From positions 1 to 45,390 of the forward strand of contig CAYJWL010000004.1 in NCBI GenBank assembly GCA_964373855.1: a stretch of 45,390 nt of DNA, read 5' to 3'. Source of the stretch: CAYJWL01 sp964373855 (GTDB taxonomy: Bacteria > Patescibacteriota > Andersenbacteria > UBA10190). A program made the translations under genes and the position numbers. Below the pieces are notes generated by a model. The model ran no database searches. It had not been told where the DNA came from and saw nothing but the letters and a program-made list of their open reading frames with translations. Shown piece after piece: positions 1-7,572 of the stretch; within the stretch, counting starts at the first letter, position 1; each line of letters starts with the position of its first letter.

Positions 1-614
1 TCCTCGTCGTAGCGACGAAGAACCGCCCGGACAATTCCCTGAATAACCGGGGTTTTTGTAAAGATCGGTTTCATTTTTTTATTGGCTGGTTGCAAACGGA
101 TGCGGTCGAGCTCGCGGTAGTATCTTTTTAATGTCGCATGGTCATTGTCAAGAAGCGCGACAACGGTGTCGCCGTTATTTGGATAGAAGTTCCGTTCAAC
201 TATGACATAGTCTCCATCAAGAATGCCGTCTTCGATCATGGAATCTCCGCTGACCTTAAGAACATAGCAATTGAGATTAGGCAACAACTCAATCGGCACC
301 GTCATTGCTTCTCTGCCCTCGATGGCTTCAATCGGCTTGCCGGCGGCAATCAAACCGACCAGGGGCAATTCAATACCCTTCGTAAATACGTTCGATTTTT
401 CCGTAAGTTCAGCAGATCGCATCTGCCCATCGCGCAGGCGAATGTACCCCTTTTCCTTCAATTGCTGCACATGATTGTAGGCAGTGGCCGGGGATTTAAT
501 GCCCAAAGCTCTCATAACCTCACGGTAGCTGGGGGCATAGTTATGATTGGCGAGAAACTCCCGAATGACATTCAGCGTTTCGCTTTGTTTTTTGGTGAGA
601 TCGCTGTAAGGCAC
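1..614 (-). CDS. lexA: LexA repressor, C-terminus cut by window edge
   Basis: SOS-response repressor with self-cleaving protease activity. The visible 204 residues contain an N-terminal winged helix-turn-helix (about 1-65, with the LexA-like segment SYREVMRALGI) and a C-terminal S24 peptidase domain. The Ala91-Gly92 cleavage site (LIAAGK), the nucleophile Ser125 (SGDSM) and the general base Lys163 are all present, so the protein should be functional. The start is GTG at 614: a TGA stop lies three codons upstream in frame and no in-frame ATG precedes it. The reading frame is still open at base 1, but the length already matches the family (about 200 residues), so only a few residues can be missing. 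The leader from the proposed promoter is about 60 nt. Identification is secure; targets cannot be read from this window. Confidence 0.95.
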   Translation of the reverse strand, partial: MPYSDLTKKQSETLNVIREFLANHNYAPSYREVMRALGIKSPATAYNHVQQLKEKGYIRLRDGQMRSAELTEKSNVFTKGIELPLVGLIAAGKPIEAIEGREAMTVPIELLPNLNCYVLKVSGDSMIEDGILDGDYVIVERNFYPNNGDTVVALLDNDHATLKRYYRELDRIRLQPANKKMKPIFTKTPVIQGIVRAVLRRYDE

Positions 615-853
615 AGGTGGTCATTAGAAATTAGAAAGTAGAAATTGGAAATTAGAACCGGAAACAGACAATGTATACGAACATTATAGCAACAAACAAA
701 AAGAGATAGCAGAGAAGTTATACACAGTTCGACGCGGCTGCTTTAGCTACAGCCTGGCTCACCCAAAAACACAGAGTGTGATCCAGGCCCCCGGTGTTGT
801 ATTATTTCCCGTTATCCATTACAGATTACTGGTTACAAGTTATTATATGACTT
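615..853. other. intergenic region between lexA and the PIN gene
   Basis: No gene is visible. It holds short degenerate AT-rich repeats of the type GAAATTAGAAA (about 622-658), the lexA promoter, a small hairpin (GGCTG/CAGCC, 736-754), and a run of similar units around ATTACTGGTTAC (815-840). A matching A-rich unit (GAAATTGGAAAGTAG) occurs after rplU at about 6744-6760. These look like simple intergenic repeats, not a coding remnant. Confidence 0.4.
683..691 (-). promoter_or_regulatory. extended -10 promoter of lexA
   Basis: On the minus strand the sequence reads TGCTATAAT, an extended -10 with a perfect TATAAT hexamer, about 70 bp before the lexA start. No good -35 is visible at 16-18 bp. 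Right after the hexamer comes GTTCG, a half-site of the Bacillus-type SOS box (CGAAC-N4-GTTCG), but its partner half is absent, so autoregulation is only suggested. Confidence 0.5.
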
Positions 854-1306
854 ATGCGCATGGTCTTTGATACGAATGTTCTGATTGATGGATTTCAGGA
901 TGATTACAGCGCCCAAGCACGCCTCATCGGCGCGGCGTTGGCAGGTGAAATTACGGTGCTCGCAACGAGCGCTATTCATCGGGAATATCAAAAGATGCTC
1001 CGTCGTCTCATTGATGATCCGGCCTATAAGAGAAAAATATCTGAATTTTTAGCTGCCACTGAAATGGTTGAGCCGAGGGTGGTGGCTGTTACCATAGATG
1101 ATGAAGAGGATATTAAGTTTCTGCAGGCGGCTGTGGGCGGAGGAGCTGATATTCTCGTGACTAATGATCGTCATCTCCTTGATGTTGGTGAAGCCGGGGG
1201 CGTGGATATCATAAAGCCCGAGGAAGCCTGGAACCGCCATGCAGATACTACCGGCCAGTCAAGCGAATGGGAAGAATTTGCCAAGGGATTGGGGATAGGG
1301 AAGTAA
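854..1306 (+). CDS. PIN-domain ribonuclease (toxin-like)
   Basis: A 150-residue single-domain PIN protein. PIN domains are Mg-dependent ribonucleases; many act as toxins of toxin-antitoxin pairs. The four acidic positions expected of the fold are present: Asp6 in VFDTNVLID, Glu44, Asp86 and Asp105 in VTNDRHLL. The C-terminal 25 residues are extra and hydrophilic. No antitoxin-sized gene is found directly upstream or downstream, so this may be a solitary PIN or RNA-processing nuclease. A TATTAT hexamer ends 7 nt before ATG 854, suggesting leaderless transcription. A second ATG lies two codons in (860). Family assignment is firm; the toxin role is not shown. Confidence 0.85.
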   Translation: MRMVFDTNVLIDGFQDDYSAQARLIGAALAGEITVLATSAIHREYQKMLRRLIDDPAYKRKISEFLAATEMVEPRVVAVTIDDEEDIKFLQAAVGGGADILVTNDRHLLDVGEAGGVDIIKPEEAWNRHADTTGQSSEWEEFAKGLGIGK

Positions 1307-1316
1307 GATAGAAATT

Positions 1317-2636
1317 ATGAATTATGAATTAAGTATCAGACTGGCTGTGATAACGGTCTGGGGAATGGTTGTGGTTTTGGTTGCTCTACCGGTTCTGGCC
1401 CAAACAGTCGCGCCGACACCGGTGGCGACAACCACTGACCAAGAGGGCAAAGCTAAGCAGGAAATTTCTGACCGAGAGGCAGCCATTCAGAGGCTTAATC
1501 AGCACATTGAGGAGCTGGCACAGAAGCGTGATACAACGGCAGCTGCAGCCGAGGTCATCTTGCAGAAACTGGATCAGTTGCGCTATCAATTGCAAAAAGC
1601 GGAACTGGAGCTGGAAAAAACACAATTAACAATCAGCCAGGTTGGAGCAGAGCAGGGGCAGACCGAAAAAGATATTGCCATGTTGCAACAAGATGTGGAG
1701 ATGAAACGGGAACAATTACGCCTGCTCGTGCGCGATCTCTACGAGAAAGAACAGTCTTCGTGGGTCCGCTTATTTTTTGACACCTTAAGCTTGAGCGAGG
1801 TACTGGCGCAGCGGGCCGCTGTCATGACCATCCAGGATAAAACCTTGCAGCTGGTGCGCGACATGCGTGAACAAGTAGAAGCCTTGCACCAAAAAGAGGC
1901 CGAGTTGGAGCAACAAGCCCTTGATCTAAATCAGCTTGAGAATCTGCTATCACTTCAGCAGGCGGAAGTTGCGACGCAGAAATCCGAGCAGCAAAAATTT
2001 CTCAACGCCAAGCAGTCAGAGCAAGCCGCTTATGAGCATTTACTGAAGGACGCTCAGCAGGCCCGCCAGGAAATTGCCAAGCAGATATTCACATTGAAAG
2101 AGGCAGGGGTGGAGGTGACGCTCACCAGCGCGCTGGATATGGCCAGGTATGCCGGCTCTCGCACTGGAGTTGATCCGGCTATTCTGCTGGCTGTGCTAAA
2201 AGTGGAATCTAATGTTGGCACGAACATTGGCGGAGGCGCTTTCCCTGACGACATGCACCCGGACAGCCGCGATGCTTTTTTACGAATCACCAAGAAGCTT
2301 GGACTGGATCCGCTTAAGACACCAGTAGCGCGCCGACCTCCTAGCGGCGAGGGATGGGGAGGAGCCATGGGCCCGGCCCAGATCATGCCCGCCACTTGGG
2401 AGGGAATTGAGGAGAAAATTGAGCAGCTGGCCGGTAAGTCACCTGTCAATCCGTATGATCTGACGCACGCTTTTGTGGGGACATCAATATTGCTTGCCAG
2501 GGCCGGTGCCAACGATCCGACCCATGTCAGAGAAGCCGTGGGCAGATATATTGCCGGACCCAATTGGCAGTATTACAGCTGGTACGTTGACCGCGTGATG
2601 GCCGTGGCTAATGAATATGCCAAAGAATTGCACTAG
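1317..2636 (+). CDS. coiled-coil lytic transglycosylase, secreted
   Basis: A 439-residue exported murein hydrolase. Residues 1-28 form a signal peptide ending VLAQ. About 43-245 is a long heptad-rich coiled coil resembling the N-terminal part of PcsB/EnvC-type proteins. About 270-439 is an SLT-type transglycosylase domain, with the catalytic Glu297 in LKVESN and the family signature GAMGPAQIMPATW about 80 residues later. It should cleave glycan strands of peptidoglycan outside the membrane. A coiled coil fused to an SLT domain mirrors the coiled-coil plus M23 protein at 28291-29493, so two different hydrolases share one design. Start ATG follows the PIN stop by 10 nt, so the two may be cotranscribed. 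The exact cleavage specificity cannot be read. Confidence 0.88.
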   Translation: MNYELSIRLAVITVWGMVVVLVALPVLAQTVAPTPVATTTDQEGKAKQEISDREAAIQRLNQHIEELAQKRDTTAAAAEVILQKLDQLRYQLQKAELELEKTQLTISQVGAEQGQTEKDIAMLQQDVEMKREQLRLLVRDLYEKEQSSWVRLFFDTLSLSEVLAQRAAVMTIQDKTLQLVRDMREQVEALHQKEAELEQQALDLNQLENLLSLQQAEVATQKSEQQKFLNAKQSEQAAYEHLLKDAQQARQEIAKQIFTLKEAGVEVTLTSALDMARYAGSRTGVDPAILLAVLKVESNVGTNIGGGAFPDDMHPDSRDAFLRITKKLGLDPLKTPVARRPPSGEGWGGAMGPAQIMPATWEGIEEKIEQLAGKSPVNPYDLTHAFVGTSILLARAGANDPTHVREAVGRYIAGPNWQYYSWYVDRVMAVANEYAKELH

Positions 2637-2676
2637 CGGCTGGTCATGGCGCCTAGTGTTTTAATAATTTGACGCC

Positions 2677-3015
2677 ATGCTGGCCCGTTTCCGCCGACCT
2701 TGGCCTGTACTTTTTGGACTGGGCGTAGTCGCCAACGTTGTGCTGTGGCTGATGGTTCTGCTTACGTTTCCCATTGAAGCGCCGGTTTCCATTCTTCATT
2801 ACAGCGTCGGCATCGGTATTGACTTTATCGGTCAGGGTAGCGAGATTATAACGCTGCCGGCAATTGGCAGCATCTTATTAATTGGCAATAGCTTATTAGC
2901 GTGGCCGATGTATCGGCTGAACAGCCGCGCCAGCTGGATACTTTTGAGCGGCGGTTTTATTGTCCAATGTATATTGTTAGCAGCCTACATATTGTTATGG
3001 AAACTAAACGTTTAG
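2677..3015 (+). CDS. small polytopic membrane protein
   Basis: A 112-residue hydrophobic protein with about three membrane segments (roughly 10-30, 58-78 and 85-108) and a basic N-terminus. I do not recognise the family. Its 3' end overlaps the start of the GT2 glycosyltransferase by 19 nt, so the two are translationally linked and the protein is likely a partner in envelope glycan synthesis or simply the first gene of that operon. TAATTT ends exactly 6 nt before the ATG, consistent with a leaderless promoter. Function unknown. Confidence 0.7.
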   Translation: MLARFRRPWPVLFGLGVVANVVLWLMVLLTFPIEAPVSILHYSVGIGIDFIGQGSEIITLPAIGSILLIGNSLLAWPMYRLNSRASWILLSGGFIVQCILLAAYILLWKLNV

Positions 3016-4655
3016 GAATTCCGCGTGTTGAGTTTGAGGTTGATATATCGCACGTTCGGCAGCGGCTATGGCAGATCATCCCCGGTGCTCTTTCTTGGCT
3101 CACATTGATCGCTCTGTCAGGGCTGGCGTTTGTCGTGCCTTTTTGGATTTCCATATTTATTATCGCATACGATGTTTACATCCTGGTGAGAATTGCATAC
3201 ATGACAGTCCACCTGCTGTACGCATACCGGCAGCTGCGGGCATACCGCGGCATCGATTGGCTGACGCGATGCCGGGGGGTTTCGGGCGATATACGTCAGT
3301 ACCGGGCAAGTCTGCAGAAGCAGGCAAAGCACGCTAGCGGTTCACGGCTGGCTAACATTAAGCGCCACCGGAGCGAAATAGAAATACTGGTGTCCAGTCA
3401 AGCGCAAATTTTCAACTGGGAAAACGTACACCACGTAATAATCTTTCCCACCTACGACGAATCCCTCATGGTCTTACGAACATCGTTACGGGCTTTGGCA
3501 GCCTCTGATTTTCCCAAGGACAGGATGCATGTGGTGGTGGGTTTTGAAGGACGGGCAACTGGAGCACGTGAGCGCGCGGCCGCTTTGCGCCAGGAATTTG
3601 GCCAGATCTTCAAGACATTTTTGACTACTTTTCATCCTGATGGGTTGCCGGGAGAGAAGCGTGTTAAGAGCGCCAACGCTACTTGGGCGATTCAGGAAGT
3701 GGAAAAAAAACTCGCAGCCTACCACATATTGCCCGAGCAAGTCCTCGTCAGTAATTTTGATTGCGACACAGTGGCACCCCCGGAGTATTTTTCATATCTC
3801 ACGTACACATTTATTACGCACCCCCAGCGCTATCGCGTGAGCTACCAGCCGATCCCCGTATACAACAATAATTTGTGGGACGCGCCGTCTTTTTCCCGCG
3901 TGATTGCTATGGGTTCAACCTTTTGGCAGATGATAGAATCAACACGCCCGGAAAGACTGGTTACGTTTTCCAGCCATTCTATGACGCTGCAGGCATTGCG
4001 CGGCGTAGGCTACTGGCAAACTGATATTATTTCCGAAGATTCCCGCATCTTTTGGCAAGCCTTGCTGCGGTATGATGGTCACTACCGCACACACCCTCTC
4101 TACATCACGGTATCGATGGACGCGGCTCTGGCTCCCACCTGGTGGCAGACGCTGAAGAATCAATATAAACAAAAACGGCGCTGGGCTTGGGGGATCGAGA
4201 ACTTCCCATTTTTGGTTGAAGGCTTCATGAAAAATAAGAACATTCCGGTCCGGGTAAAGTGGACATACATCTTTCGTACCCTTGAGGGACATTATTCTTG
4301 GGCAACGGCTTCGATCATTGTCGCTGGCCTGGGCTGGCTGCCTATTTTCTTCGGCGGTCCGGAATTTAGCGCCACCGTGCTTTCCTACAGCTTACCCTTC
4401 GTCACGAGGACTATAATGACGATAGCGATGAGCGGCTTGATTGTATCCGCGGCGTTGGCGTTGCTTCTGATGCCGGCGCGACCCGGGCGGTATAGCCGCT
4501 GGCGATACTGGTACATCTTGGTCCAGTGGGTATTGGTGCCTATTGTTGCTACTTTGCTGTCGGCTTTTCCGGCCCTTGATGCTGAAACCAGGCTTATGCT
4601 CGGACGTGATTTGCATTTCAACGTGATGGAGAAGACGCGTCGGCAAGATGTTTAA
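2997..4655 (+). CDS. membrane glycosyltransferase family 2, processive type
   Basis: A 552-residue GT2 enzyme of the cellulose/hyaluronan synthase-like class, which transfers sugars from nucleotide donors to a growing chain at the membrane. Two membrane segments near the N-terminus (about 25-75) precede the GT-A catalytic domain, and about four segments follow it. Visible motifs are the DxD (Asp255-Cys-Asp257), the acceptor/base motif E347-D348 in SEDSRIF, and QKRRW at 392-396, equivalent to the QxxRW of processive enzymes. Start ATG 2997 is preferred because an upstream in-frame extension to 2901 would lie wholly inside the preceding gene and adds a polar stretch before the conserved start. 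It overlaps the next gene by 8 nt. The sugar and product are unknown. Confidence 0.88.
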   Translation: METKRLGIPRVEFEVDISHVRQRLWQIIPGALSWLTLIALSGLAFVVPFWISIFIIAYDVYILVRIAYMTVHLLYAYRQLRAYRGIDWLTRCRGVSGDIRQYRASLQKQAKHASGSRLANIKRHRSEIEILVSSQAQIFNWENVHHVIIFPTYDESLMVLRTSLRALAASDFPKDRMHVVVGFEGRATGARERAAALRQEFGQIFKTFLTTFHPDGLPGEKRVKSANATWAIQEVEKKLAAYHILPEQVLVSNFDCDTVAPPEYFSYLTYTFITHPQRYRVSYQPIPVYNNNLWDAPSFSRVIAMGSTFWQMIESTRPERLVTFSSHSMTLQALRGVGYWQTDIISEDSRIFWQALLRYDGHYRTHPLYITVSMDAALAPTWWQTLKNQYKQKRRWAWGIENFPFLVEGFMKNKNIPVRVKWTYIFRTLEGHYSWATASIIVAGLGWLPIFFGGPEFSATVLSYSLPFVTRTIMTIAMSGLIVSAALALLLMPARPGRYSRWRYWYILVQWVLVPIVATLLSAFPALDAETRLMLGRDLHFNVMEKTRRQDV

Positions 4656-5700
4656 TCTTAAGACTATGTTGGATTTTACGCCCTTGGAATCCTGGCATCT
4701 GCTGCTCTTTATGATGGTCTTTAGCAGCACGTATGTTTTGCTCCAGCTGCGCGCGCTCAAAACCTACCACGCTCGCGAGCAGGGGGCTGTGAGGAAAATA
4801 AAGCAATACGCGGGGATTATATTATTAGGTGTTACCGTGCTCGTGGCTTTTTTTATTGTCCAGGATATAGCCCTGAAAATTGGGCTGGGTGCGGCAGCCG
4901 TGGTCGTCGCGCTGGTCGGCCGAGCCGATGAAATACAGTCGCTGTCTCCTAAAACGCAGTTTCTTTGGCAGCTTGTGATCGTTTTAATTCTTGTAACAAG
5001 CGGCTGGACGATACCTTTTGTGAGCAATCCCTGGGCTGGGGGCATATTGAAGCTTGATTGGTTAGAGGTTGGCACGTGGCTTTTTCCCGGAAGCGTTTTG
5101 GCAGCATTATGGCTCCTCTTCTTTATGAATTCGATCAATTGGCTAGACGGGGTTGACGGTTTGGCGGGAAGTGTCGTGTTGATGGCTCTCCTGGCGCTGG
5201 TTGCTGTCAGCTTGTTGCCCGCAACGCAGGATCGGCAGACGCTCGTGCTGGCATTAACCGGCGCGGCCGCTCTGTTAGCATTTGTGCTGTGGAATTTTCC
5301 TCCGGCACAGATATATCTTGGTACAACCGGCAGCTGGTTCATTGGATTATATGTCGCGCTGGTGGCGATGATCGGCGGCGGGAAGATTATCACCACAGCC
5401 CTCGTGTTAGCTCTGCCGGCGCTCGATGCTTTATATGTCATCGTGCGGCGTTTATGGTCGGGCCGGCGTCCCTGGCATGGAGATACCGTCTCGCATTGGC
5501 ATCACCGGCTTCTGGGCACCGGCGTCTCAACTCGGTCCATCACTTTGGCCGCCGCTGCTCTAACGGCCGTCTTAGCGGCTGTCAGTATCATGGCATCAAC
5601 TCCGGCGAAGCTTGGAATTTTAACTGTCGTCGTGTTAGGGTTTGTAGTTGCCTTTTTAATAGATCAGGGTGTGCTAAAGTTCAAAGTGGATAAGTCATGA
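4648..5700 (+). CDS. MraY/WecA-like phosphosugar transferase, divergent active site
   Basis: A 350-residue polytopic protein of the MraY/WecA (PNPT, GT4) family, which loads a sugar-1-phosphate from a UDP-sugar onto polyprenyl phosphate. About ten membrane segments are visible. Kept motifs: NSINWLDGVDGL (161-172) and the histidine motif His283-Trp-His285-His286. Changed motifs: the first acidic pair is Asp94-Glu95 where family members usually have Asp-Asp, and the Mg-binding Asp of the GD(T/S)GS loop is Thr226 (YLGTTGSWF). In MraY that Asp coordinates the catalytic Mg. The protein may be inactive, may use another ligand, or may work with an unusual substrate. It overlaps GT2 by 8 nt and DUF192 by 4 nt, so the three form one operon. 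Confidence 0.85.
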   Translation: MFNLKTMLDFTPLESWHLLLFMMVFSSTYVLLQLRALKTYHAREQGAVRKIKQYAGIILLGVTVLVAFFIVQDIALKIGLGAAAVVVALVGRADEIQSLSPKTQFLWQLVIVLILVTSGWTIPFVSNPWAGGILKLDWLEVGTWLFPGSVLAALWLLFFMNSINWLDGVDGLAGSVVLMALLALVAVSLLPATQDRQTLVLALTGAAALLAFVLWNFPPAQIYLGTTGSWFIGLYVALVAMIGGGKIITTALVLALPALDALYVIVRRLWSGRRPWHGDTVSHWHHRLLGTGVSTRSITLAAAALTAVLAAVSIMASTPAKLGILTVVVLGFVVAFLIDQGVLKFKVDKS

Positions 5701-6167
5701 GCAGAGAATTAATAATCATCAGCGCGATTGTGGTACTTGTACTGGCAGGTCTTGGAGCATATGTGATTTCGCGTCAGACGCCGTGCCGCGACTTTAATCA
5801 AGAAAAAATTACAGTTGGCTCAACAAAATTTTCTGTGCACGTGGCGGCCACGCAGGCGGAGCGGATTCGTGGCTTGGGCGGATGTACCTTTGTTCCCGAA
5901 GCAAGCGGCATGCTGTTCCGCTATGAGGCCCCGCAAAGGGTGGCTTTTTGGATGAAAGGCATGGTCATTCCGCTTGATATGATTTGGATTGCGGATGGGG
6001 CAGTTATTGGCATGGTGGAGCAGGTACCGCCGCCGGGTAAAACAAAAACCGAATTACTCCCGCAGTATAAACCGCCGCGCCCAGTGGATGCAGTGCTGGA
6101 AATTGAAGCAGGCGGCGCTAAGAAGTACGGCATTGTGATCGGTAGTCCGGTAACGCCAAGTCAGTAA
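5697..6167 (+). CDS. DUF192 family protein, membrane anchored
   Basis: A 156-residue protein with one N-terminal membrane segment (about 5-25) followed by a DUF192 domain (about 38-150). Family features are RIRGLGG near residue 57, then FWMKGMVIPLDMIWI and the later VDAVLEI segment. The molecular role of DUF192 is unknown. The ATG overlaps the stop of the glycosyltransferase-like gene (ATGA), indicating translational coupling and placing it last in the envelope operon that begins at 2677. The catalytic part would lie outside the membrane. Confidence 0.88.
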   Translation: MSRELIIISAIVVLVLAGLGAYVISRQTPCRDFNQEKITVGSTKFSVHVAATQAERIRGLGGCTFVPEASGMLFRYEAPQRVAFWMKGMVIPLDMIWIADGAVIGMVEQVPPPGKTKTELLPQYKPPRPVDAVLEIEAGGAKKYGIVIGSPVTPSQ

Positions 6168-6175
6168 CGATCTGC

Positions 6176-6370
6176 GGGTCCTGTAGGCGGGCTGCCTCCC
6201 ACCCCTGCGGCCGCAGTCGCTTGAGTGTGCTTAGTGCTCCTGAAAAGGGCGGGCAGTCCCGCCATGCTACCTGCCATGCACGTAGACAGAAAGGGGTGGC
6301 GCGAGCTTAAGGCCACCGCGGGAGCGCAATGTCATGAGCACCCGTGGGGAGAAAGCAAGCGACAGGACCC
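6176..6370 (+). ncRNA. candidate structured RNA upstream of rplU, family unknown
   Basis: A 195-nt region between DUF192 and rplU folds into nested helices. GGGTCCT (6176-6182) pairs with AGGACCC (6364-6370), stacked directly on GTCGCTTG (6216-6223) with CAAGCGAC (6356-6363). Inside, GTGCTC (6234-6239) pairs with GAGCAC (6336-6341). Further in are perfect hairpins GGCGGG/CCCGCC and GGTGGC/GCCACC plus a CTAC/GTAG stem. The size and closed-ends shape recall 6S RNA, but I find no conserved sequence of 6S, SRP, RNase P or tmRNA. The strand is assigned only because flanking genes are on plus. It could equally be a DNA foldback element or an rplU leader. No decisive promoter is seen. Confidence 0.45.
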
Positions 6371-6394
6371 TTGTTTGTAAGTTCTCCCTCGCAT

Positions 6395-6431
6395 TTGACA
6401 GGTAAAGAGTCTTGCCGCATTATCGTACAAT
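6395..6431 (+). promoter_or_regulatory. rplU: promoter region of rplU
   Basis: A perfect TTGACA (6395-6400) is followed after 17 bp by CATTAT (6418-6423). Alternatively TACAAT (6426-6431) lies exactly 6 nt before the ATG and would give a leaderless mRNA, the spacing also seen at many other starts in this window. Either way the start point lies after the folded element at 6176-6370, so that element need not be part of the rplU mRNA. Confidence 0.55.
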
Positions 6432-6437
6432 ATTCAT

Positions 6438-6758
6438 ATGAAAGCAGCAGTTATAAAAACCGGCGGCAAACAATATGTTGTCGAAGAGGGTATTAAAATC
6501 AAGGTGGACAGTCTCGGCGGCAAAGCCGGCGATGCTTTGAAGTTTAAAGAAGTGCTGCTGACAGCTACCGACAAGAGTATTTCAGTGGGAACGCCGACGG
6601 TGAAAGGCGCGGCTGTTGCAGCGGAAATCATCAAACACGACCGGTATAAAAAGATTGTGGGCGTCAAAATGAAAGCTAAAAAGCGCTACCGCCGCTATTT
6701 CGGACACAAGCAGGCATACTCGGAAGTGGAGATTAAGAACATTGAAATTGGAAAGTAG
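6438..6758 (+). CDS. rplU: 50S ribosomal protein L21
   Basis: A 106-residue ribosomal protein of the large subunit that binds 23S rRNA. The N-terminus AVIKTGGKQYVVEEG is the L21 signature, and the basic region KMKAKKRYRRYFGHKQ is the rRNA-binding loop typical of the family. Length is normal (about 103). In most bacteria rplU is followed directly by rpmA (L27); here L27 lies alone about 20 kb away on the other strand. The gene stands as a single unit between the folded element upstream and hairpins downstream. Confidence 0.97.
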   Translation: MKAAVIKTGGKQYVVEEGIKIKVDSLGGKAGDALKFKEVLLTATDKSISVGTPTVKGAAVAAEIIKHDRYKKIVGVKMKAKKRYRRYFGHKQAYSEVEIKNIEIGK

Positions 6759-6764
6759 AAATTG

Positions 6765-6832
6765 CAAGTTTCAGCAGCCGGTAATCGGTAACTCGTAAAA
6801 GTGCCCTCGCAAGCATTTATTATTGAAACTTG
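6765..6832. repeat. foldback with 9-bp perfect arms after rplU
   Basis: CAAGTTTCA (6765-6773) and TGAAACTTG (6824-6832) are perfect inverted repeats around a 50-nt interior. They lie 6 nt after the rplU stop. No T-run follows, so this is either a processing/3'-end stem or a small intergenic foldback. Confidence 0.5.
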
Positions 6833-6844
6833 TGAGTCTAGCCT

Positions 6845-6910
6845 TTGACTTGGCGCATCATCGAAGTCCGCAGTCCCGCTGGTAGCGGGGCGAAGGCAAA
6901 AGCCGGTCAA
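6845..6910. terminator. hairpin between convergent rplU and recR
   Basis: TTGAC (6845-6849) plus TGGC (6851-6854) pair with GCCG (6902-6905) plus GTCAA (6906-6910), with one bulged base. An inner hairpin CCCGCT-GGT-AGCGGG (6875-6889) is perfect. The position between converging genes fits a bidirectional transcription end, though no clear T-run exists on either strand. Confidence 0.4.
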
Positions 6911-6913
6911 GAG

Positions 6914-7519
6914 TCATGACAACTGCTTCCGTCCCTGGAAAGCAGCTGTGAGCGTCATCGCATCAGCAAATTCAATGTCTCCTCCGGTGGGCAAGCCCCG
7001 GGCGAGACGTGTCACTTTCAGACCCTTCATATTCAACCCCACCAGAATATGCCGAGTGGTGGCTTCGCTCTCCATGTTGTGATCAAGCGCGATAATAAGC
7101 TCCTGAATATTTTCCTTCTCCAGCCGCTCGAATAATTCAGAAATTGCCAGTTGTTCCGGACCGATCCCTTCCAGGGGGGAGAGCACGCCGCCCAGCACAT
7201 GATAACGGCCATTATACGATCCGGTTCGTTCAATTGATTCCACATCAAGCGTATCCTCAACAACACAGAGAACGTTGCTGTCGCGGGTTTTATCCCGGCA
7301 GATAATGCAGGTTTCTGCGTCTGCCAGGTTGTAACAAATGGAGCAGGTGTGAACGCTGGCATGAAGATTTTCCACGGTCTGTGCGAGCCGGCCCACGGCC
7401 GCTTGTGGCTGGCGCAGCAAATGTATCGCCAGGCGCTGCGCGCTCTTCGGACCAATGCCGGGCAGACGGGTCAATTCATACGTAAGATCACGAACTGCTT
7501 TAGGGAGGACGCTTGGCAT
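6914..7519 (-). CDS. recR: recombination protein RecR
   Basis: A 201-residue DNA-clamp protein of the RecFOR pathway that helps load RecA on gapped DNA. It shows the helix-hairpin-helix with LPGIGPKSAQRLA (about 19-32), a four-cysteine zinc finger (Cys59, Cys62, Cys71, Cys74) and a Toprim domain (about 82-175, with VVEDT and ALDHNME acidic motifs), ending with the conserved LPTGGDIEFAD. Length is normal. It lies 53 bp downstream of dnaB on the same strand and is probably cotranscribed with it. Confidence 0.97.
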   Translation of the reverse strand: MPSVLPKAVRDLTYELTRLPGIGPKSAQRLAIHLLRQPQAAVGRLAQTVENLHASVHTCSICYNLADAETCIICRDKTRDSNVLCVVEDTLDVESIERTGSYNGRYHVLGGVLSPLEGIGPEQLAISELFERLEKENIQELIIALDHNMESEATTRHILVGLNMKGLKVTRLARGLPTGGDIEFADAMTLTAAFQGRKQLS

Positions 7520-7572
7520 AATGTGTTACGGCCTCTCATGGTAACTGAATTTTGGGCCGTGTCTACCCGCTT

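Noticed and set aside
138..641. A plus-strand ORF of 167 codons
   Set aside because: It is antisense to lexA, whose motifs (A-G cleavage site, Ser125, Lys163) are complete on the minus strand.
854..1306. PIN toxin of a complete toxin-antitoxin pair
   Set aside because: No antitoxin-sized ORF with a ribosome-binding site is adjacent; the upstream gap is non-coding and the downstream gene is a transglycosylase.
6176..6370. RNase P, SRP RNA or tmRNA at this element
   Set aside because: No GGAAAGUC, no GGUCAGG..GGAAGCAGC and no tRNA-like T-loop end; the length also does not fit RNase P or tmRNA.
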